Of a stretch of DNA of 9,798 bases, positions 1 to 6,584 are shown in pieces. The stretch lies in the NCBI GenBank assembly GCA_945871335.1, contig CAMBWM010000073.1, forward strand, positions 1 to 9,798, in the 5' to 3' direction. A model generated the notes under the pieces. The model did no database searches. It had not been told where the DNA came from and saw nothing but the letters and a program-made list of their open reading frames with translations. The stretch is from Polaromonas sp. YR568. GTDB lineage: Bacteria > Pseudomonadota > Gammaproteobacteria > Burkholderiales > Burkholderiaceae. The translations under genes and the position numbers were made by a program. The first letter of the stretch is position 1. Each line of letters begins with the position of its first letter.

Positions 1-135
1 GATCCAGTAAGGCTCTTTGAGCGGGAGCAGGTCTTGCGGTGTGGCAAAAGTCGGCCCCAAGCTGGCAAAACGGTTATTCCAGCGAAGTGCGGCAAGGGCG
101 GTCGGGTTGCTCTGGTCTATGGCGGGCAAGGTCAT
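1..135 (-). CDS. selO: SelO/YdiU-family protein adenylyltransferase, N-terminal fragment (cut by window edge)
   Basis: This partial gene reads leftward out of the window; only codons 1-45 are present. The visible peptide contains W19-N20-N21-R22-F23, then L26-G27-P28-x-F30 and a P42-Y43-W44 end. From memory this matches the N-terminus of SelO (UPF0061/YdiU) proteins, where a W/F-[DN]-N-x-[FY] start is followed by a short Pro-rich stretch. SelO is a pseudokinase-fold enzyme that transfers AMP to Ser/Thr/Tyr of proteins and is linked to redox stress. ATG at 135 is the only standard start in this frame before an in-frame stop at 189-187, so the start is well constrained, although no strong Shine-Dalgarno precedes it. 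The catalytic region lies outside, so function cannot be tested here. It is divergent from the ligase gene, with a 110-bp gap in which I see no convincing promoter. The family call rests on about 25 residues. Confidence 0.62.
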   Translation of the reverse strand, partial: MTLPAIDQSNPTALAALRWNNRFASLGPTFATPQDLLPLKEPYWI

Positions 136-245
136 GCTTGTATTGTCTATGACAGCTTCAAGCCGCGTGCAAACTCGGGCATTCCCTCATGGCCGGTGCG
201 GCTGACTGCGGCATGATGCGGCTTAACTTAGAACGGAGACTCGAC

Positions 246-1868
246 ATGCTGGGCTTAATGCAGGACCAACCGCTGCTGATTTCAAACCTGATTGATTTCG
301 CAGAACGCCATCACGCGGACGTTGAAATTGTCTCGCGCCGTGTGGAGGGCGATATTCATCGTTATACCTACAAAGACGCCGCCGGCCGCGCCCGCCAGGT
401 GGCTAATGCCCTGGACGCCATGGGGCTGCAGTTCAGCGACCGGGTGGCCACACTGGCCTGGAACGGCTACCGGCACTTTGAGCTGTATTACGGCGTCAGC
501 GGCTCTGGCAGAGTGCTGCACACCATCAACCCGCGTCTGCACCCCGATCTGATTGCCTGGATTACCAATCACGCCGAGGACCAGGTGCTGTGCTTTGACA
601 TGAGCTTTTTGCCTCTGGTGCAGGCAGTACACGCCAAGTGCGCCACCATTCGGCACTATGTGGCACTGTGCGAGGCTGACAAACTGCCGGCGGACACAGG
701 CATTCCAGGCCTCGTCAGCTACGAGGCCTGGATAGGCCGTCAAGCCAACACTTACCAGTGGCCGGTCTTTGATGAAAACTCTGCCTCCAGCATGTGCTAC
801 ACCAGCGGCACCACCGGCAACCCCAAAGCGGCCTTGTACAGCCACCGCTCCACAACGCTGCATGCCTACGCCGCAGCCTTGCCGGATGTGATGAGCCTGT
901 CGGCGCGTGATGCTGTCTTGCCCGTGGTGCCCATGTTTCATGTCAACGCCTGGGGCATTCCGTACTCTGCCTCGCTCACTGGCACCAAGTTGGTTTTCCC
1001 CGGGCCGGCGCTGGACGGCAAGTCGATTTACGAGTTGATCGAGGCCGAAAAAGTCACCTATGCCGCCGGCGTTCCCACCGTCTGGCAAATGCTGCTGGGC
1101 CACATGAAGCCGGCCGGCCTGAAGTTTTCAACCCTCAAGCGAACGGTGATTGGCGGTTCGGCCTGCCCGCCGGCCATGATCGCTGCCTTCAACGACGACT
1201 ATGGGGTGGAGGTACTGCACGCCTGGGGCATGACAGAAATGAGCCCGCTGGGCACCTTGTGTACGCTCAAAAACAAGCACCAGGACCTGCCCGAAGCCGA
1301 CCAGATGAAGATCCGCCTAAAGCAAGGGCGCTCAATTTTTGGCGTTGACATGAAAATTGTTGATCCCGATGGCAATAACTTGCCCTGGGACGGTAAAACC
1401 TTTGGCGACCTGCATGTCAAGGGGCCGTGGGTGGTGCGGGCGTACTTCAAAGGCGAGGGCGGGGACCCGCTTGTCAACGGCTGGTTCCCCACGGGCGACG
1501 TGGCCACCATCGACCCCGACGGCTACATGCAGATCACCGACCGCAGCAAGGACGTGATCAAGTCGGGCGGCGAATGGATCAGCTCGATTGACGTTGAAAA
1601 CATCGCCGTGGCCCACCCCGCCGTGGCAATGGCCGCCTGCATTGGCGTGGCGCACCCCAAGTGGGACGAGCGGCCCATCATCGCGGTGGTCAAAAAGCCG
1701 GGCACCGAGCTCAGCCGCGAAGAATTGCTCAAGTTTTACGAGGGCAAGACCGCCAAATGGCAGATCCCCGACGATGTTGTCTTTGTGGACGCCATTCCGA
1801 TTGGGGCGACCGGCAAGATGCTTAAAACCAAACTGCGTGAGACGCTTAAGGACTACAAGCTGCCTTAA
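246..1868 (+). CDS. Medium/long-chain fatty-acid--CoA ligase (AlkK/DmdB-like, AMP-forming)
   Basis: This 540-residue ANL-superfamily enzyme activates a carboxylic acid with ATP to an acyl-adenylate and then to acyl-CoA, probably in the cytoplasm for beta-oxidation. All core motifs are intact: the phosphate-binding loop Y185-TSGTTGNP-K194; the adenine/acyl motif around W327-G328-M329-T330-E331; T416-G417-D418 for ribose binding; the hinge D432[13 protein letters not shown]444; and the C-terminal catalytic lysine K524 in GKMLKTK. The N-terminus ([16 protein letters not shown]) closely recalls AlkK-type medium-chain acyl-CoA synthetases and methylthiopropionate-CoA ligases (DmdB), which cannot be told apart by sight. 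ATG 246 is chosen over an in-frame ATG at 189 because GGAG lies at 235-238 with a 7-nt spacer and the family starts here. The stop overlaps that of the convergent regulator gene. The family is certain; the substrate is not. Confidence 0.93.
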   Translation: MLGLMQDQPLLISNLIDFAERHHADVEIVSRRVEGDIHRYTYKDAAGRARQVANALDAMGLQFSDRVATLAWNGYRHFELYYGVSGSGRVLHTINPRLHPDLIAWITNHAEDQVLCFDMSFLPLVQAVHAKCATIRHYVALCEADKLPADTGIPGLVSYEAWIGRQANTYQWPVFDENSASSMCYTSGTTGNPKAALYSHRSTTLHAYAAALPDVMSLSARDAVLPVVPMFHVNAWGIPYSASLTGTKLVFPGPALDGKSIYELIEAEKVTYAAGVPTVWQMLLGHMKPAGLKFSTLKRTVIGGSACPPAMIAAFNDDYGVEVLHAWGMTEMSPLGTLCTLKNKHQDLPEADQMKIRLKQGRSIFGVDMKIVDPDGNNLPWDGKTFGDLHVKGPWVVRAYFKGEGGDPLVNGWFPTGDVATIDPDGYMQITDRSKDVIKSGGEWISSIDVENIAVAHPAVAMAACIGVAHPKWDERPIIAVVKKPGTELSREELLKFYEGKTAKWQIPDDVVFVDAIPIGATGKMLKTKLRETLKDYKLP

Positions 1869-1869
1869 G
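1845..1869. repeat. Perfect 7-bp inverted repeat spanning both convergent stop codons
   Basis: CTTAAGG at 1845-1851 and CCTTAAG at 1863-1869 form a perfect inverted repeat around an 11-nt loop. The right arm contains the TAA of the ligase (1866-1868) and, on the other strand, the TAA of the regulator (1867-1865). The position suits a bidirectional transcription end, but there is no T-run on either side, so a role as an intrinsic terminator is only a guess. Confidence 0.35.
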
Positions 1870-2248
1870 TTGCATCCATGCCTGCACAGTCCTTGCAGCG
1901 GCCGTACAGCGTGAGGTCATGGTTCTCGACCGTGAAGCCCGAAGGTGCCAACCTGGACATGTCACCCGGACAAGCGTGCACATCAAAGACCCGTTGGCAC
2001 TTTTTGCACTGAAAGTGGTGATGGTGTTTATGGCCGGCGATTTCAAATCGCGGGTTGTCACCCGGCAGGCGCACCTCTGTCAGGACTTCTTCTTCCACCA
2101 GGGATTTGATGTTCCGGTAGACGGTCGCAATGCCCATGCCTGGGACCTCGGTTTGAGCAGCGTCCAAAACCTCCTGTGCTAGCAGGGGGCGTTTTGCCAC
2201 TGCTATGACGTCTCGGATGGCTGTTCGCTGTCTGGTGTTTCTTTCCAT
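1865..2248 (-). CDS. zur: Fur-family metalloregulator, probably zinc uptake regulator Zur
   Basis: This 127-residue Fur-superfamily repressor has an N-terminal winged helix (about residues 1-65; recognition-helix segment G39-IATVYRNIKSL-L50) and a metal-binding dimerisation domain. Visible metal features are a histidine cluster H73, H75-H78, a first zinc pair C81-x-x-C84, H110, and a second pair C118-x-x-C121. Paired CxxC sites are the structural zinc site of many Fur-family members. It is slightly short for the family (usually 130-160) and lacks the usual N-terminal extension. Zur is preferred over Fur or PerR because the divergent genes encode a ZnuA/ZnuB-like metal uptake system; this is inference from context. 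The gene's own predicted promoter overlaps the operator palindrome, so it is probably autoregulated. Upstream of ATG 2248 only a weak purine-rich stretch (CAAAGA) is seen. The 3' end overlaps the ligase stop by 4 nt. Confidence 0.85.
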   Translation of the reverse strand: MERNTRQRTAIRDVIAVAKRPLLAQEVLDAAQTEVPGMGIATVYRNIKSLVEEEVLTEVRLPGDNPRFEIAGHKHHHHFQCKKCQRVFDVHACPGDMSRLAPSGFTVENHDLTLYGRCKDCAGMDAT

Positions 2249-2276
2249 TCTTTGAGCTTAACTGAGTTGCAAGCTA

Positions 2277-2304
2277 TTGCTTTTAATTGATAATGCCATA
2301 TCAT
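2277..2304 (+). promoter_or_regulatory. Predicted sigma-70 promoter for the zinc-uptake operon
   Basis: A -35 element TTGCTT (2277-2282) and a -10 element TATCAT (2299-2304) are separated by 16 bp and face the outer-membrane protein gene at 2352. The -10 lies within the operator palindrome, so a bound repressor would block RNA polymerase. It is a match by eye; no transcription start is known. Confidence 0.5.
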
Positions 2305-2309
2305 TATCA
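2288..2309. promoter_or_regulatory. Predicted Zur/Fur-family operator (perfect 8-bp inverted repeat)
   Basis: TGATAATG (2288-2295) and CATTATCA (2302-2309) are exact reverse complements separated by the 6-bp spacer CCATAT. The arms equal those of the classical Fur box (GATAATG...CATTATC), but the spacing between those 7-bp arms is 6 rather than 5 bp. The repeat therefore has an even centre, as other Fur-superfamily sites such as Zur boxes do. It sits in the 103-bp gap between the divergent regulator gene and metal-uptake operon and covers the -10 elements of both predicted promoters. Binding by the adjacent regulator is inferred from position. Confidence 0.75.
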
Positions 2310-2330
2310 TCTTAATCCAAGCAATTTCAA
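2303..2330 (-). promoter_or_regulatory. Predicted sigma-70 promoter for the regulator gene
   Basis: Reading leftward, -35 TTGAAA (2330-2325) and -10 GATAAT (2308-2303) are separated by 16 bp; each matches the sigma-70 consensus at five of six positions. The -10 is inside the right arm of the operator palindrome, predicting autorepression. It would give a leader of roughly 45-50 nt before ATG 2248. Confidence 0.5.
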
Positions 2331-2351
2331 TCAAAAAAAGGAAGCACGAGC

Positions 2352-3473
2352 ATGAGCATCAAACATCACAATATCACCCGCAGCGCCATGCTGGTGCTGG
2401 CCCTGACCGCCAGCGGCGCAAGCCACGCGGATGGTGATCATGGCTGGGAGTTTGGCGCCGTGCTGGACGCGGGCATGAGCTCAAAACCGCTGGCCGTCGG
2501 CACGCGTGACAAAGGCTTGCAATTGGGCCATAGCGACTTGTCGCTGTCGGGACCACTTGGCAAGAACTTCCAAGGACAGCTGACAGCCACCTTCGAAACA
2601 GAAGGCGGTCAATTGCAAAAAACGATCGAAGAAGCGTGGTTGGAGACCAAGGCCTTGCCCTATGGTCTGCAAGCACGCGGAGGACGATTTGCCTCGCAAA
2701 TCGGTTACCTGAACCAGCAGCATCCGCATGCAGACGATTTTGTAGAGCGCCCTTTGCTCTACCGCGCGTTTTTTGGCGGTCATTGGAACGATGACGGCTT
2801 ACGACTGAACTGGACCGCACCGACCAACATGTACCTGATGCTGGGCATGGAAGGCTTTCGCGGCAAACGCTATGTCGGTGAGGTGGCCAATACCCCGGGC
2901 ACGGTGGGTATGACAAGCTGGGTCGCCAAGATGGGCGATGACCTGAGCCGCTCGCAAAGCTGGCAACTGGGTTTGTCGCACATTCGAAATGAACGCGAAG
3001 CTCTGGTGGAAGAACACGTCCCGGGAGAAGCGCACGCGCATGCGCATGGCGCCCAATTCACTGGCGGCAAGACCTGGATGATGGATGCCACCTGGAAATG
3101 GGCCCCGCAAGGCAATAACCGGGACCAGCAGGTTCGGCTGACTTTTGAAACTGCCCGCGTCTACGCCCACAACACCGATGAATCTGGCGACATGCACCGC
3201 GCCCAAGCACTGGCGCTGGCCTGGCGCTTGAACCCGAACTGGGAAGTCGGTGCGCGAACCGACTGGCTGCGCGTGAATGCGCCGGACGATGAATCCCGTT
3301 TGCGCGAGCACGCTCTGATGCTGGCCTGGAAGCCTTCGCACATGCAGACGCTTCGCTTGCAGTACAGCACCCAGCGCGGCGCCACCGGTGATGCGTTCCT
3401 GGACGCCAGCAAACGTTCTGTCCAGCTGCAGTATGTGCTGGCCTTTGGAGCCCACGGTGCGCATTCGTTCTGA
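2352..3473 (+). CDS. Outer-membrane beta-barrel protein of a zinc-uptake operon
   Basis: This 373-residue protein has a clear signal peptide (basic start, hydrophobic 12-21, probable cleavage after A26 in ASHA/D). The mature part has alternating hydrophobic/polar strands and a C-terminal phenylalanine, the usual Omp-assembly signal. It is far shorter than TonB-dependent receptors (about 600-800) and I see no TonB box or plug, so it is a simple barrel. Possible zinc ligands are D27/D29/H30 near the mature N-terminus, H124-P-H126-A-D-D in a strand-loop region, and H222 plus H228-A-H230-A-H232 in a likely surface loop. From memory, similar proteins are annotated as zinc-regulated outer-membrane receptors, but I know of no defined mechanism. 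AGGAAG at 2339-2344 (7-nt spacer) supports ATG 2352. It is first in the operon behind the predicted operator. Zinc or zincophore passage is inferred from context; a general porin-like role is possible. Confidence 0.75.
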   Translation: MSIKHHNITRSAMLVLALTASGASHADGDHGWEFGAVLDAGMSSKPLAVGTRDKGLQLGHSDLSLSGPLGKNFQGQLTATFETEGGQLQKTIEEAWLETKALPYGLQARGGRFASQIGYLNQQHPHADDFVERPLLYRAFFGGHWNDDGLRLNWTAPTNMYLMLGMEGFRGKRYVGEVANTPGTVGMTSWVAKMGDDLSRSQSWQLGLSHIRNEREALVEEHVPGEAHAHAHGAQFTGGKTWMMDATWKWAPQGNNRDQQVRLTFETARVYAHNTDESGDMHRAQALALAWRLNPNWEVGARTDWLRVNAPDDESRLREHALMLAWKPSHMQTLRLQYSTQRGATGDAFLDASKRSVQLQYVLAFGAHGAHSF

Positions 3474-4401
3474 AGCGCGTTGCCGGGAAGCCGGCCTGCG
3501 GACTGTGTCGGGCGCCTTGTTGCTCGTGTTGTTGTGCGGCTTGATGGCCGGCCCGGCAGCGGCCTTTACCGTGTTTACCTGTGAACCTGAATGGGCTGCG
3601 CTGACCCGGGTGATGTTGCCCAACGCCCGGGTGCATGTGGCAACGCATTCCGAGCAAGACCCGCACCACATCGAGGCCAGGCCGGCACTGATTGCCCAGT
3701 TGCGCCAGGCCGATTTGGCGGTTTGCACCGGTGCCTCGCTGGAGGCGGGCTGGTTGCCCAAGCTCCTACAGCGGTCCGGCAACGCCCGCGTGCAGGACGT
3801 GCTGTTTGCCTCCGACCATGTCAACATGATCGACCCGCAACCGGGTGCCATCGGAACGCCTTGGGCGGGTGATGTGCATGCCGAAGGCAACCCGCACGTT
3901 CATCTGGATCCACGAAACTTGTTGCTGGTGGCCAATGCACTGGCTGTCAGATTGCAAGTGCTGATCCCCATGCAGAAAGCGGCCATCGAGAAACGCCGCG
4001 CCACCTTTGAAGTGCGCTGGAAAAGCCAGCTGACCCAGTGGCAGCAGCGCGCCATGCCCCTGCGCGGGCGGCAGGTGGCGGCGCAGCACACCACTTTTGG
4101 TTACCTGTGGGACTGGCTGGGCATCAAACAGACAGCCGACCTGGAACCCAAGCCCGGCATGGCGCCCACGCCCGGCCACTTGCAGCGCCTACTTGCCGGC
4201 CTGCAGCCCAAACCGCCGATGGCCGTGGTGGTGGCCAGTTACCAGGATGCGCGGCCGGGCAAATGGCTTACGGCTCAGCTGGGCAGCGGTGTGCCTCTGC
4301 TGGTGTTGCCGGCCACTGTGGCCGAGGACGCCGACGCCGAAGACCTGCTGCGCTGGATGGACAGCTTATTGAGCAGCTTGCTCGGCGTGGCCCTGCAATG
4401 A
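3457..4401 (+). CDS. znuA: ZnuA-like periplasmic metal-binding protein of an ABC transporter
   Basis: This 314-residue cluster 9 (TroA/ZnuA) solute-binding protein captures Zn2+ (possibly Mn2+) in the periplasm for its membrane permease. The three expected metal histidines are visible: H70 in D68-P-H-H, H147 in N145-P-H-V-H-L-D-P, and H211 in Q210-H-T-T-F-G-Y. H71, H141 and H149 are extra nearby histidines. There is no long His/Asp-rich loop as in E. coli ZnuA. The start is GTG 3457: GGAG at 3447-3450 sits 6 nt ahead and the product then begins with a good signal peptide (basic 1-15, hydrophobic 16-31, cleavage after A36). An ATG at 3388 in the same frame would add 23 implausible residues. 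The gene overlaps the end of the upstream gene by 17 nt and the next gene by 4 nt (ATGA), indicating coupled translation. Zinc is favoured by the neighbouring regulator. Confidence 0.85.
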   Translation: MRIRSEARCREAGLRTVSGALLLVLLCGLMAGPAAAFTVFTCEPEWAALTRVMLPNARVHVATHSEQDPHHIEARPALIAQLRQADLAVCTGASLEAGWLPKLLQRSGNARVQDVLFASDHVNMIDPQPGAIGTPWAGDVHAEGNPHVHLDPRNLLLVANALAVRLQVLIPMQKAAIEKRRATFEVRWKSQLTQWQQRAMPLRGRQVAAQHTTFGYLWDWLGIKQTADLEPKPGMAPTPGHLQRLLAGLQPKPPMAVVVASYQDARPGKWLTAQLGSGVPLLVLPATVAEDADAEDLLRWMDSLLSSLLGVALQ

Positions 4402-5132
4402 GTCTCGATGCCTGGTTTTGGAGTCCGGTGCTGGCCTTGTTGGTGGGGGTGCTGGCGCTGGCCCCTCTGGGCGAGCAGGTGCTTGCCCGCGGGGTGGTTT
4501 TCATAGATCTGGCCGTGGCGCAGGCTGCCGCTGCAGCGGCCCTGTGGGTGACTGCGCTGGTGAGTCACCCGAACTGGCTGCTTACGCAACTGCTGGCCAG
4601 TGCGGGGGCGCTGTTATGCGCCGGTGCGGTGGCCTGGCTGGCCAAGCGCTGGCCCAGTCAGCGCGAGGCGCTGATCGGTTTGCTTTATGTGGTGGGCGCC
4701 AGTCTGGCGTTGTTGGGGGCCGGCCAGGACCCGCACGGGCGTGAGCGCCTGAGTCAACTGCTGGCTGCGGATGTGCTGTGGGCCGGCTGGGCCCAGGTGG
4801 CGGTGCTGGCCGGCTGCGTGGTGCTGGTCGCGTTGGCGGGAAAGCACTTGTTGCGCGATGGGTTTTTCTATCCAGCCTTTGCTATCGTGGCCAGCATGGT
4901 AGTTCCGGTGCTCGGCTTGTTTGTGGTGTTTGCAGCGCTGATCGTGCCTGCGCTCTGGCAACGCGCCGGTTGCGGCCGCATGATGTCCTGGCTGGGTACA
5001 TATGCAGCCTGTGCCGGCGGCCTGACTGCTTCCTGGGTGTTGGATGTGCCCAGCGGCCCTGCGGTCGCGCTGGCCTTGTCTGCCTTTGGCGCACTCAGTG
5101 CGTTGCGACGCCCGGCTCGGCCGCAAGCCTGA
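4398..5132 (+). CDS. znuB: ZnuB-like metal ABC transporter permease (ABC-3 family)
   Basis: This 244-residue, very hydrophobic inner-membrane protein has about seven or eight predicted membrane segments and is the transmembrane subunit for metal import with the ZnuA-like protein. Family marks include the early G-x-x-V-L-x-R-G-V-V-F-I-D-L-A segment, corresponding to the LRR-x-x-x-I-G-D-A-L-S-H region of other ABC-3 permeases, and the late FAIVASMVVPVLGLFVVFA-L-I-V-P segment. It is somewhat shorter than E. coli ZnuB (261). The start is ATG 4398, whose ATGA overlaps the upstream stop; the reading frame stays open 120 codons further upstream, but that region codes for ZnuA in another frame. No ATPase gene follows: the next gene, 108 bp on, is a liv binding protein. 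The matching ATPase must be encoded elsewhere or borrowed. Confidence 0.85.
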   Translation: MSLDAWFWSPVLALLVGVLALAPLGEQVLARGVVFIDLAVAQAAAAAALWVTALVSHPNWLLTQLLASAGALLCAGAVAWLAKRWPSQREALIGLLYVVGASLALLGAGQDPHGRERLSQLLAADVLWAGWAQVAVLAGCVVLVALAGKHLLRDGFFYPAFAIVASMVVPVLGLFVVFAALIVPALWQRAGCGRMMSWLGTYAACAGGLTASWVLDVPSGPAVALALSAFGALSALRRPARPQA

Positions 5133-5144
5133 CAAAAATTAGCC

Positions 5145-5164
5145 TCTGGCGTGAAAGCGCTAGG
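5145..5164 (+). other. Weak hairpin after the metal-uptake operon, possible terminator
   Basis: TCTGGCG (5145-5151) can pair with CGCTAGG (5158-5164), with two G-T wobbles and a 6-nt loop, just after the permease stop. A run of seven or more T residues lies near 5185-5192, about 20 nt past the stem rather than adjacent to it. It is a poor fit to an intrinsic terminator. The rest of the 5133-5240 gap is AT-rich and probably carries the livK promoter, but I could not pick -35/-10 elements with confidence. Confidence 0.25.
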
Positions 5165-5240
5165 TGCATTCCCTGAGTGAAACTATTTTTTTCCCAACTA
5201 ACATTTAAGTTCAAATTTAAAATCTTTTCAGGAGACATTC

Positions 5241-6563
5241 ATGCGCAGTAGAAACAGCTTCCCGCGTCGTCATCTGGCTCTGATGGCGATGGCATCAGGC
5301 CTGCTGCTGGCCGGCTTGGCCCAGGCCCAGGCGCCGGCCAAACCTGCTTCGGCCAAACCGGCTCCGGCCAAGGCCGCTGCGCCCGCAGGTCCGCTGACCG
5401 GTCAGGTGGTCAAGATGGTCCGCATCGACGCGCAAACCGGCTTGCTCGGCCCCGTGGGTGTGAGCCAGCTCAAGGGCTACCAGTTCTTTGCTGAAAAATT
5501 CAGCGGCGCGGGCAACCCGTCCGGCGTCAAGTTTGAAGTCACCGGCATGGACAACAAGCTCAGCCCGACAGAGAGCCTGAACGCCCTGAAAGCCGCCATC
5601 GACCAGGGCGTGCGCTACATCATTCAAGGCAATGGATCGTCGGTGGCGCTGGCGCTGTCGGACGCCATCACCAAGCACAACGAGCGCAACCCCGGTAAGG
5701 AAGTGATCTTTCTGAACGACTCTGCGGTAGACCCTGACCTGACCAACAGCAAGTGCAGCTACTGGCACTTCCGTTTTGACGCTGACACGACCATGAAAAT
5801 GGAGGCCATGTCGAGCTTCATCACCGACCAGAAAGACATTAAGAAGGTGTACATCCTGGGGCAGAACTACTCGCACGGCGTGCAAGTGGCCAAGTACGCC
5901 AAAGAAACTCTGGCACGCAAGCGGCCTGACATCCAGGTTGTGGGTGAAGACCTGCACCCGCTGGCGCAAACGCGTGACTTCGCGCCCTACATAGCCAAAA
6001 TCAAGGCTGCCGGCGCAGACACAGTGATCACCGGCAACTGGGGCTCTGACTTGTCCCTGCTGGTCAAAGCGGCCAACGAAGGCGGCTTCACGGGCAAGTT
6101 CTTTACCTACTATGCGGGCGTCACTGGCACACCGACGGCGCTGGGCGCTAACGGCGCCGGCCGCGTCTACCAGATCGGCTACAACCACTACAACATGGGC
6201 GGGCAGATGGACAAGTGGATGAACGAGTTCAATGCCAAGTACAAGGACGACTTCTACACGGGTTCCACCATCCGCATTTTTGAAACTCTGGGTGCGGCCA
6301 TGGCCAAAGCCAAATCGACAGACCCGGTCAAGGTGGCCGCTGCACTCGAGGGCATCCGCGTTCAAAGCTTTAACGGCGAAGTCGAGATCCGCAAGGCCGA
6401 CCACCAGTTGCAGCAGCCCTTGTACATGACGGTTTGGCAAAAAGCCGGCGGCAAATACCCTTACAGTCCAGAGAACACCGGCATGACACTGGTCCCCCTC
6501 AAGGAGTACCCGAACTACATTTCGAGCACGCCCACCAGCTGCCAGATGAAGCGCCCATCCTGA
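5241..6563 (+). CDS. livK: Branched-chain amino acid type ABC transporter substrate-binding protein
   Basis: This 440-residue type I periplasmic binding protein (Peripla_BP_6 / HAAT family) delivers ligand to the LivHM permease. The signal peptide has basic residues R2-R10, a hydrophobic core L12-A27 and probable cleavage after A29 (AQA). It is followed by a low-complexity Ala/Pro/Lys linker (about 30-52) and then two Rossmann-like lobes. Visible family features include the L-G-P-V-G-V ligand-loop region near the start of the mature fold, the N-G-S-S-V-A-L-A-L-S-D segment after the first beta-alpha repeat, and Y-x-x-G-V near the hinge. It is longer than E. coli LivK (369), partly from the linker. 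AGGAGA at 5230-5235 with a 5-nt spacer supports ATG 5241. The true ligand may be leucine/isoleucine/valine or another amide, amino or aromatic acid; HAAT proteins are diverse and sight cannot decide. Confidence 0.9.
   Translation: MRSRNSFPRRHLALMAMASGLLLAGLAQAQAPAKPASAKPAPAKAAAPAGPLTGQVVKMVRIDAQTGLLGPVGVSQLKGYQFFAEKFSGAGNPSGVKFEVTGMDNKLSPTESLNALKAAIDQGVRYIIQGNGSSVALALSDAITKHNERNPGKEVIFLNDSAVDPDLTNSKCSYWHFRFDADTTMKMEAMSSFITDQKDIKKVYILGQNYSHGVQVAKYAKETLARKRPDIQVVGEDLHPLAQTRDFAPYIAKIKAAGADTVITGNWGSDLSLLVKAANEGGFTGKFFTYYAGVTGTPTALGANGAGRVYQIGYNHYNMGGQMDKWMNEFNAKYKDDFYTGSTIRIFETLGAAMAKAKSTDPVKVAAALEGIRVQSFNGEVEIRKADHQLQQPLYMTVWQKAGGKYPYSPENTGMTLVPLKEYPNYISSTPTSCQMKRPS
5334..5378 (+). repeat. Three tandem 15-bp repeats in livK encoding an Ala/Pro/Lys linker
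   Basis: Three in-frame imperfect 15-bp units (5334-5348, 5349-5363, 5364-5378), each built on CGGCCAA, encode PAKPA, SAKPA and PAKAA (residues 32-46). The repeat lies just after the signal peptide and probably forms a flexible, positively charged spacer. Copy number could vary by slippage without breaking the frame. Confidence 0.8.
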
Positions 6564-6584
6564 TTTAATTCAGGACGCCAGCAG

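Noticed and set aside
17..216. Two short plus-strand open frames at the left edge
   Set aside because: They lie antisense to the SelO-like start, show no ribosome site or family likeness, and have composition expected of shadows.
189..245. Upstream in-frame ATG (189) for the CoA ligase
   Set aside because: It adds 19 residues unlike the family; GGAG at 235-238 and the MLGLMQ start support 246.
282..1103. Long minus-strand frame opposite the CoA ligase
   Set aside because: The opposite strand carries an intact ligase with all catalytic motifs; the minus product has no recognisable fold.
2799..3890. 363-codon minus-strand frame across the barrel and znuA genes
   Set aside because: It covers two genes that have signal peptides, ribosome sites and metal-binding motifs; the minus product looks like GC-driven noise.
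4038..4397. In-frame extension upstream of the permease
   Set aside because: This stretch encodes the C-terminal part of ZnuA in another frame; the extended peptide is Ala/Gly/Arg-rich shadow, and ATG 4398 has a typical ATGA overlap.
5195..5223. TAAAAT (5218-5223) as the livK -10 element
   Set aside because: No fitting -35 lies 16-18 bp upstream and it is too close to the ribosome binding site.
5265..5282. Twin-arginine (Tat) signal in LivK (R9-R10)
   Set aside because: The residues after the arginine pair do not match the Tat consensus well and family members use Sec; treated as an ordinary signal peptide.
5295..6440. 381-codon minus-strand frame opposite livK
   Set aside because: It is antisense to a clear binding protein and rich in Val/Gly/His/Arg as expected of a high-GC shadow; no ribosome site or family match.
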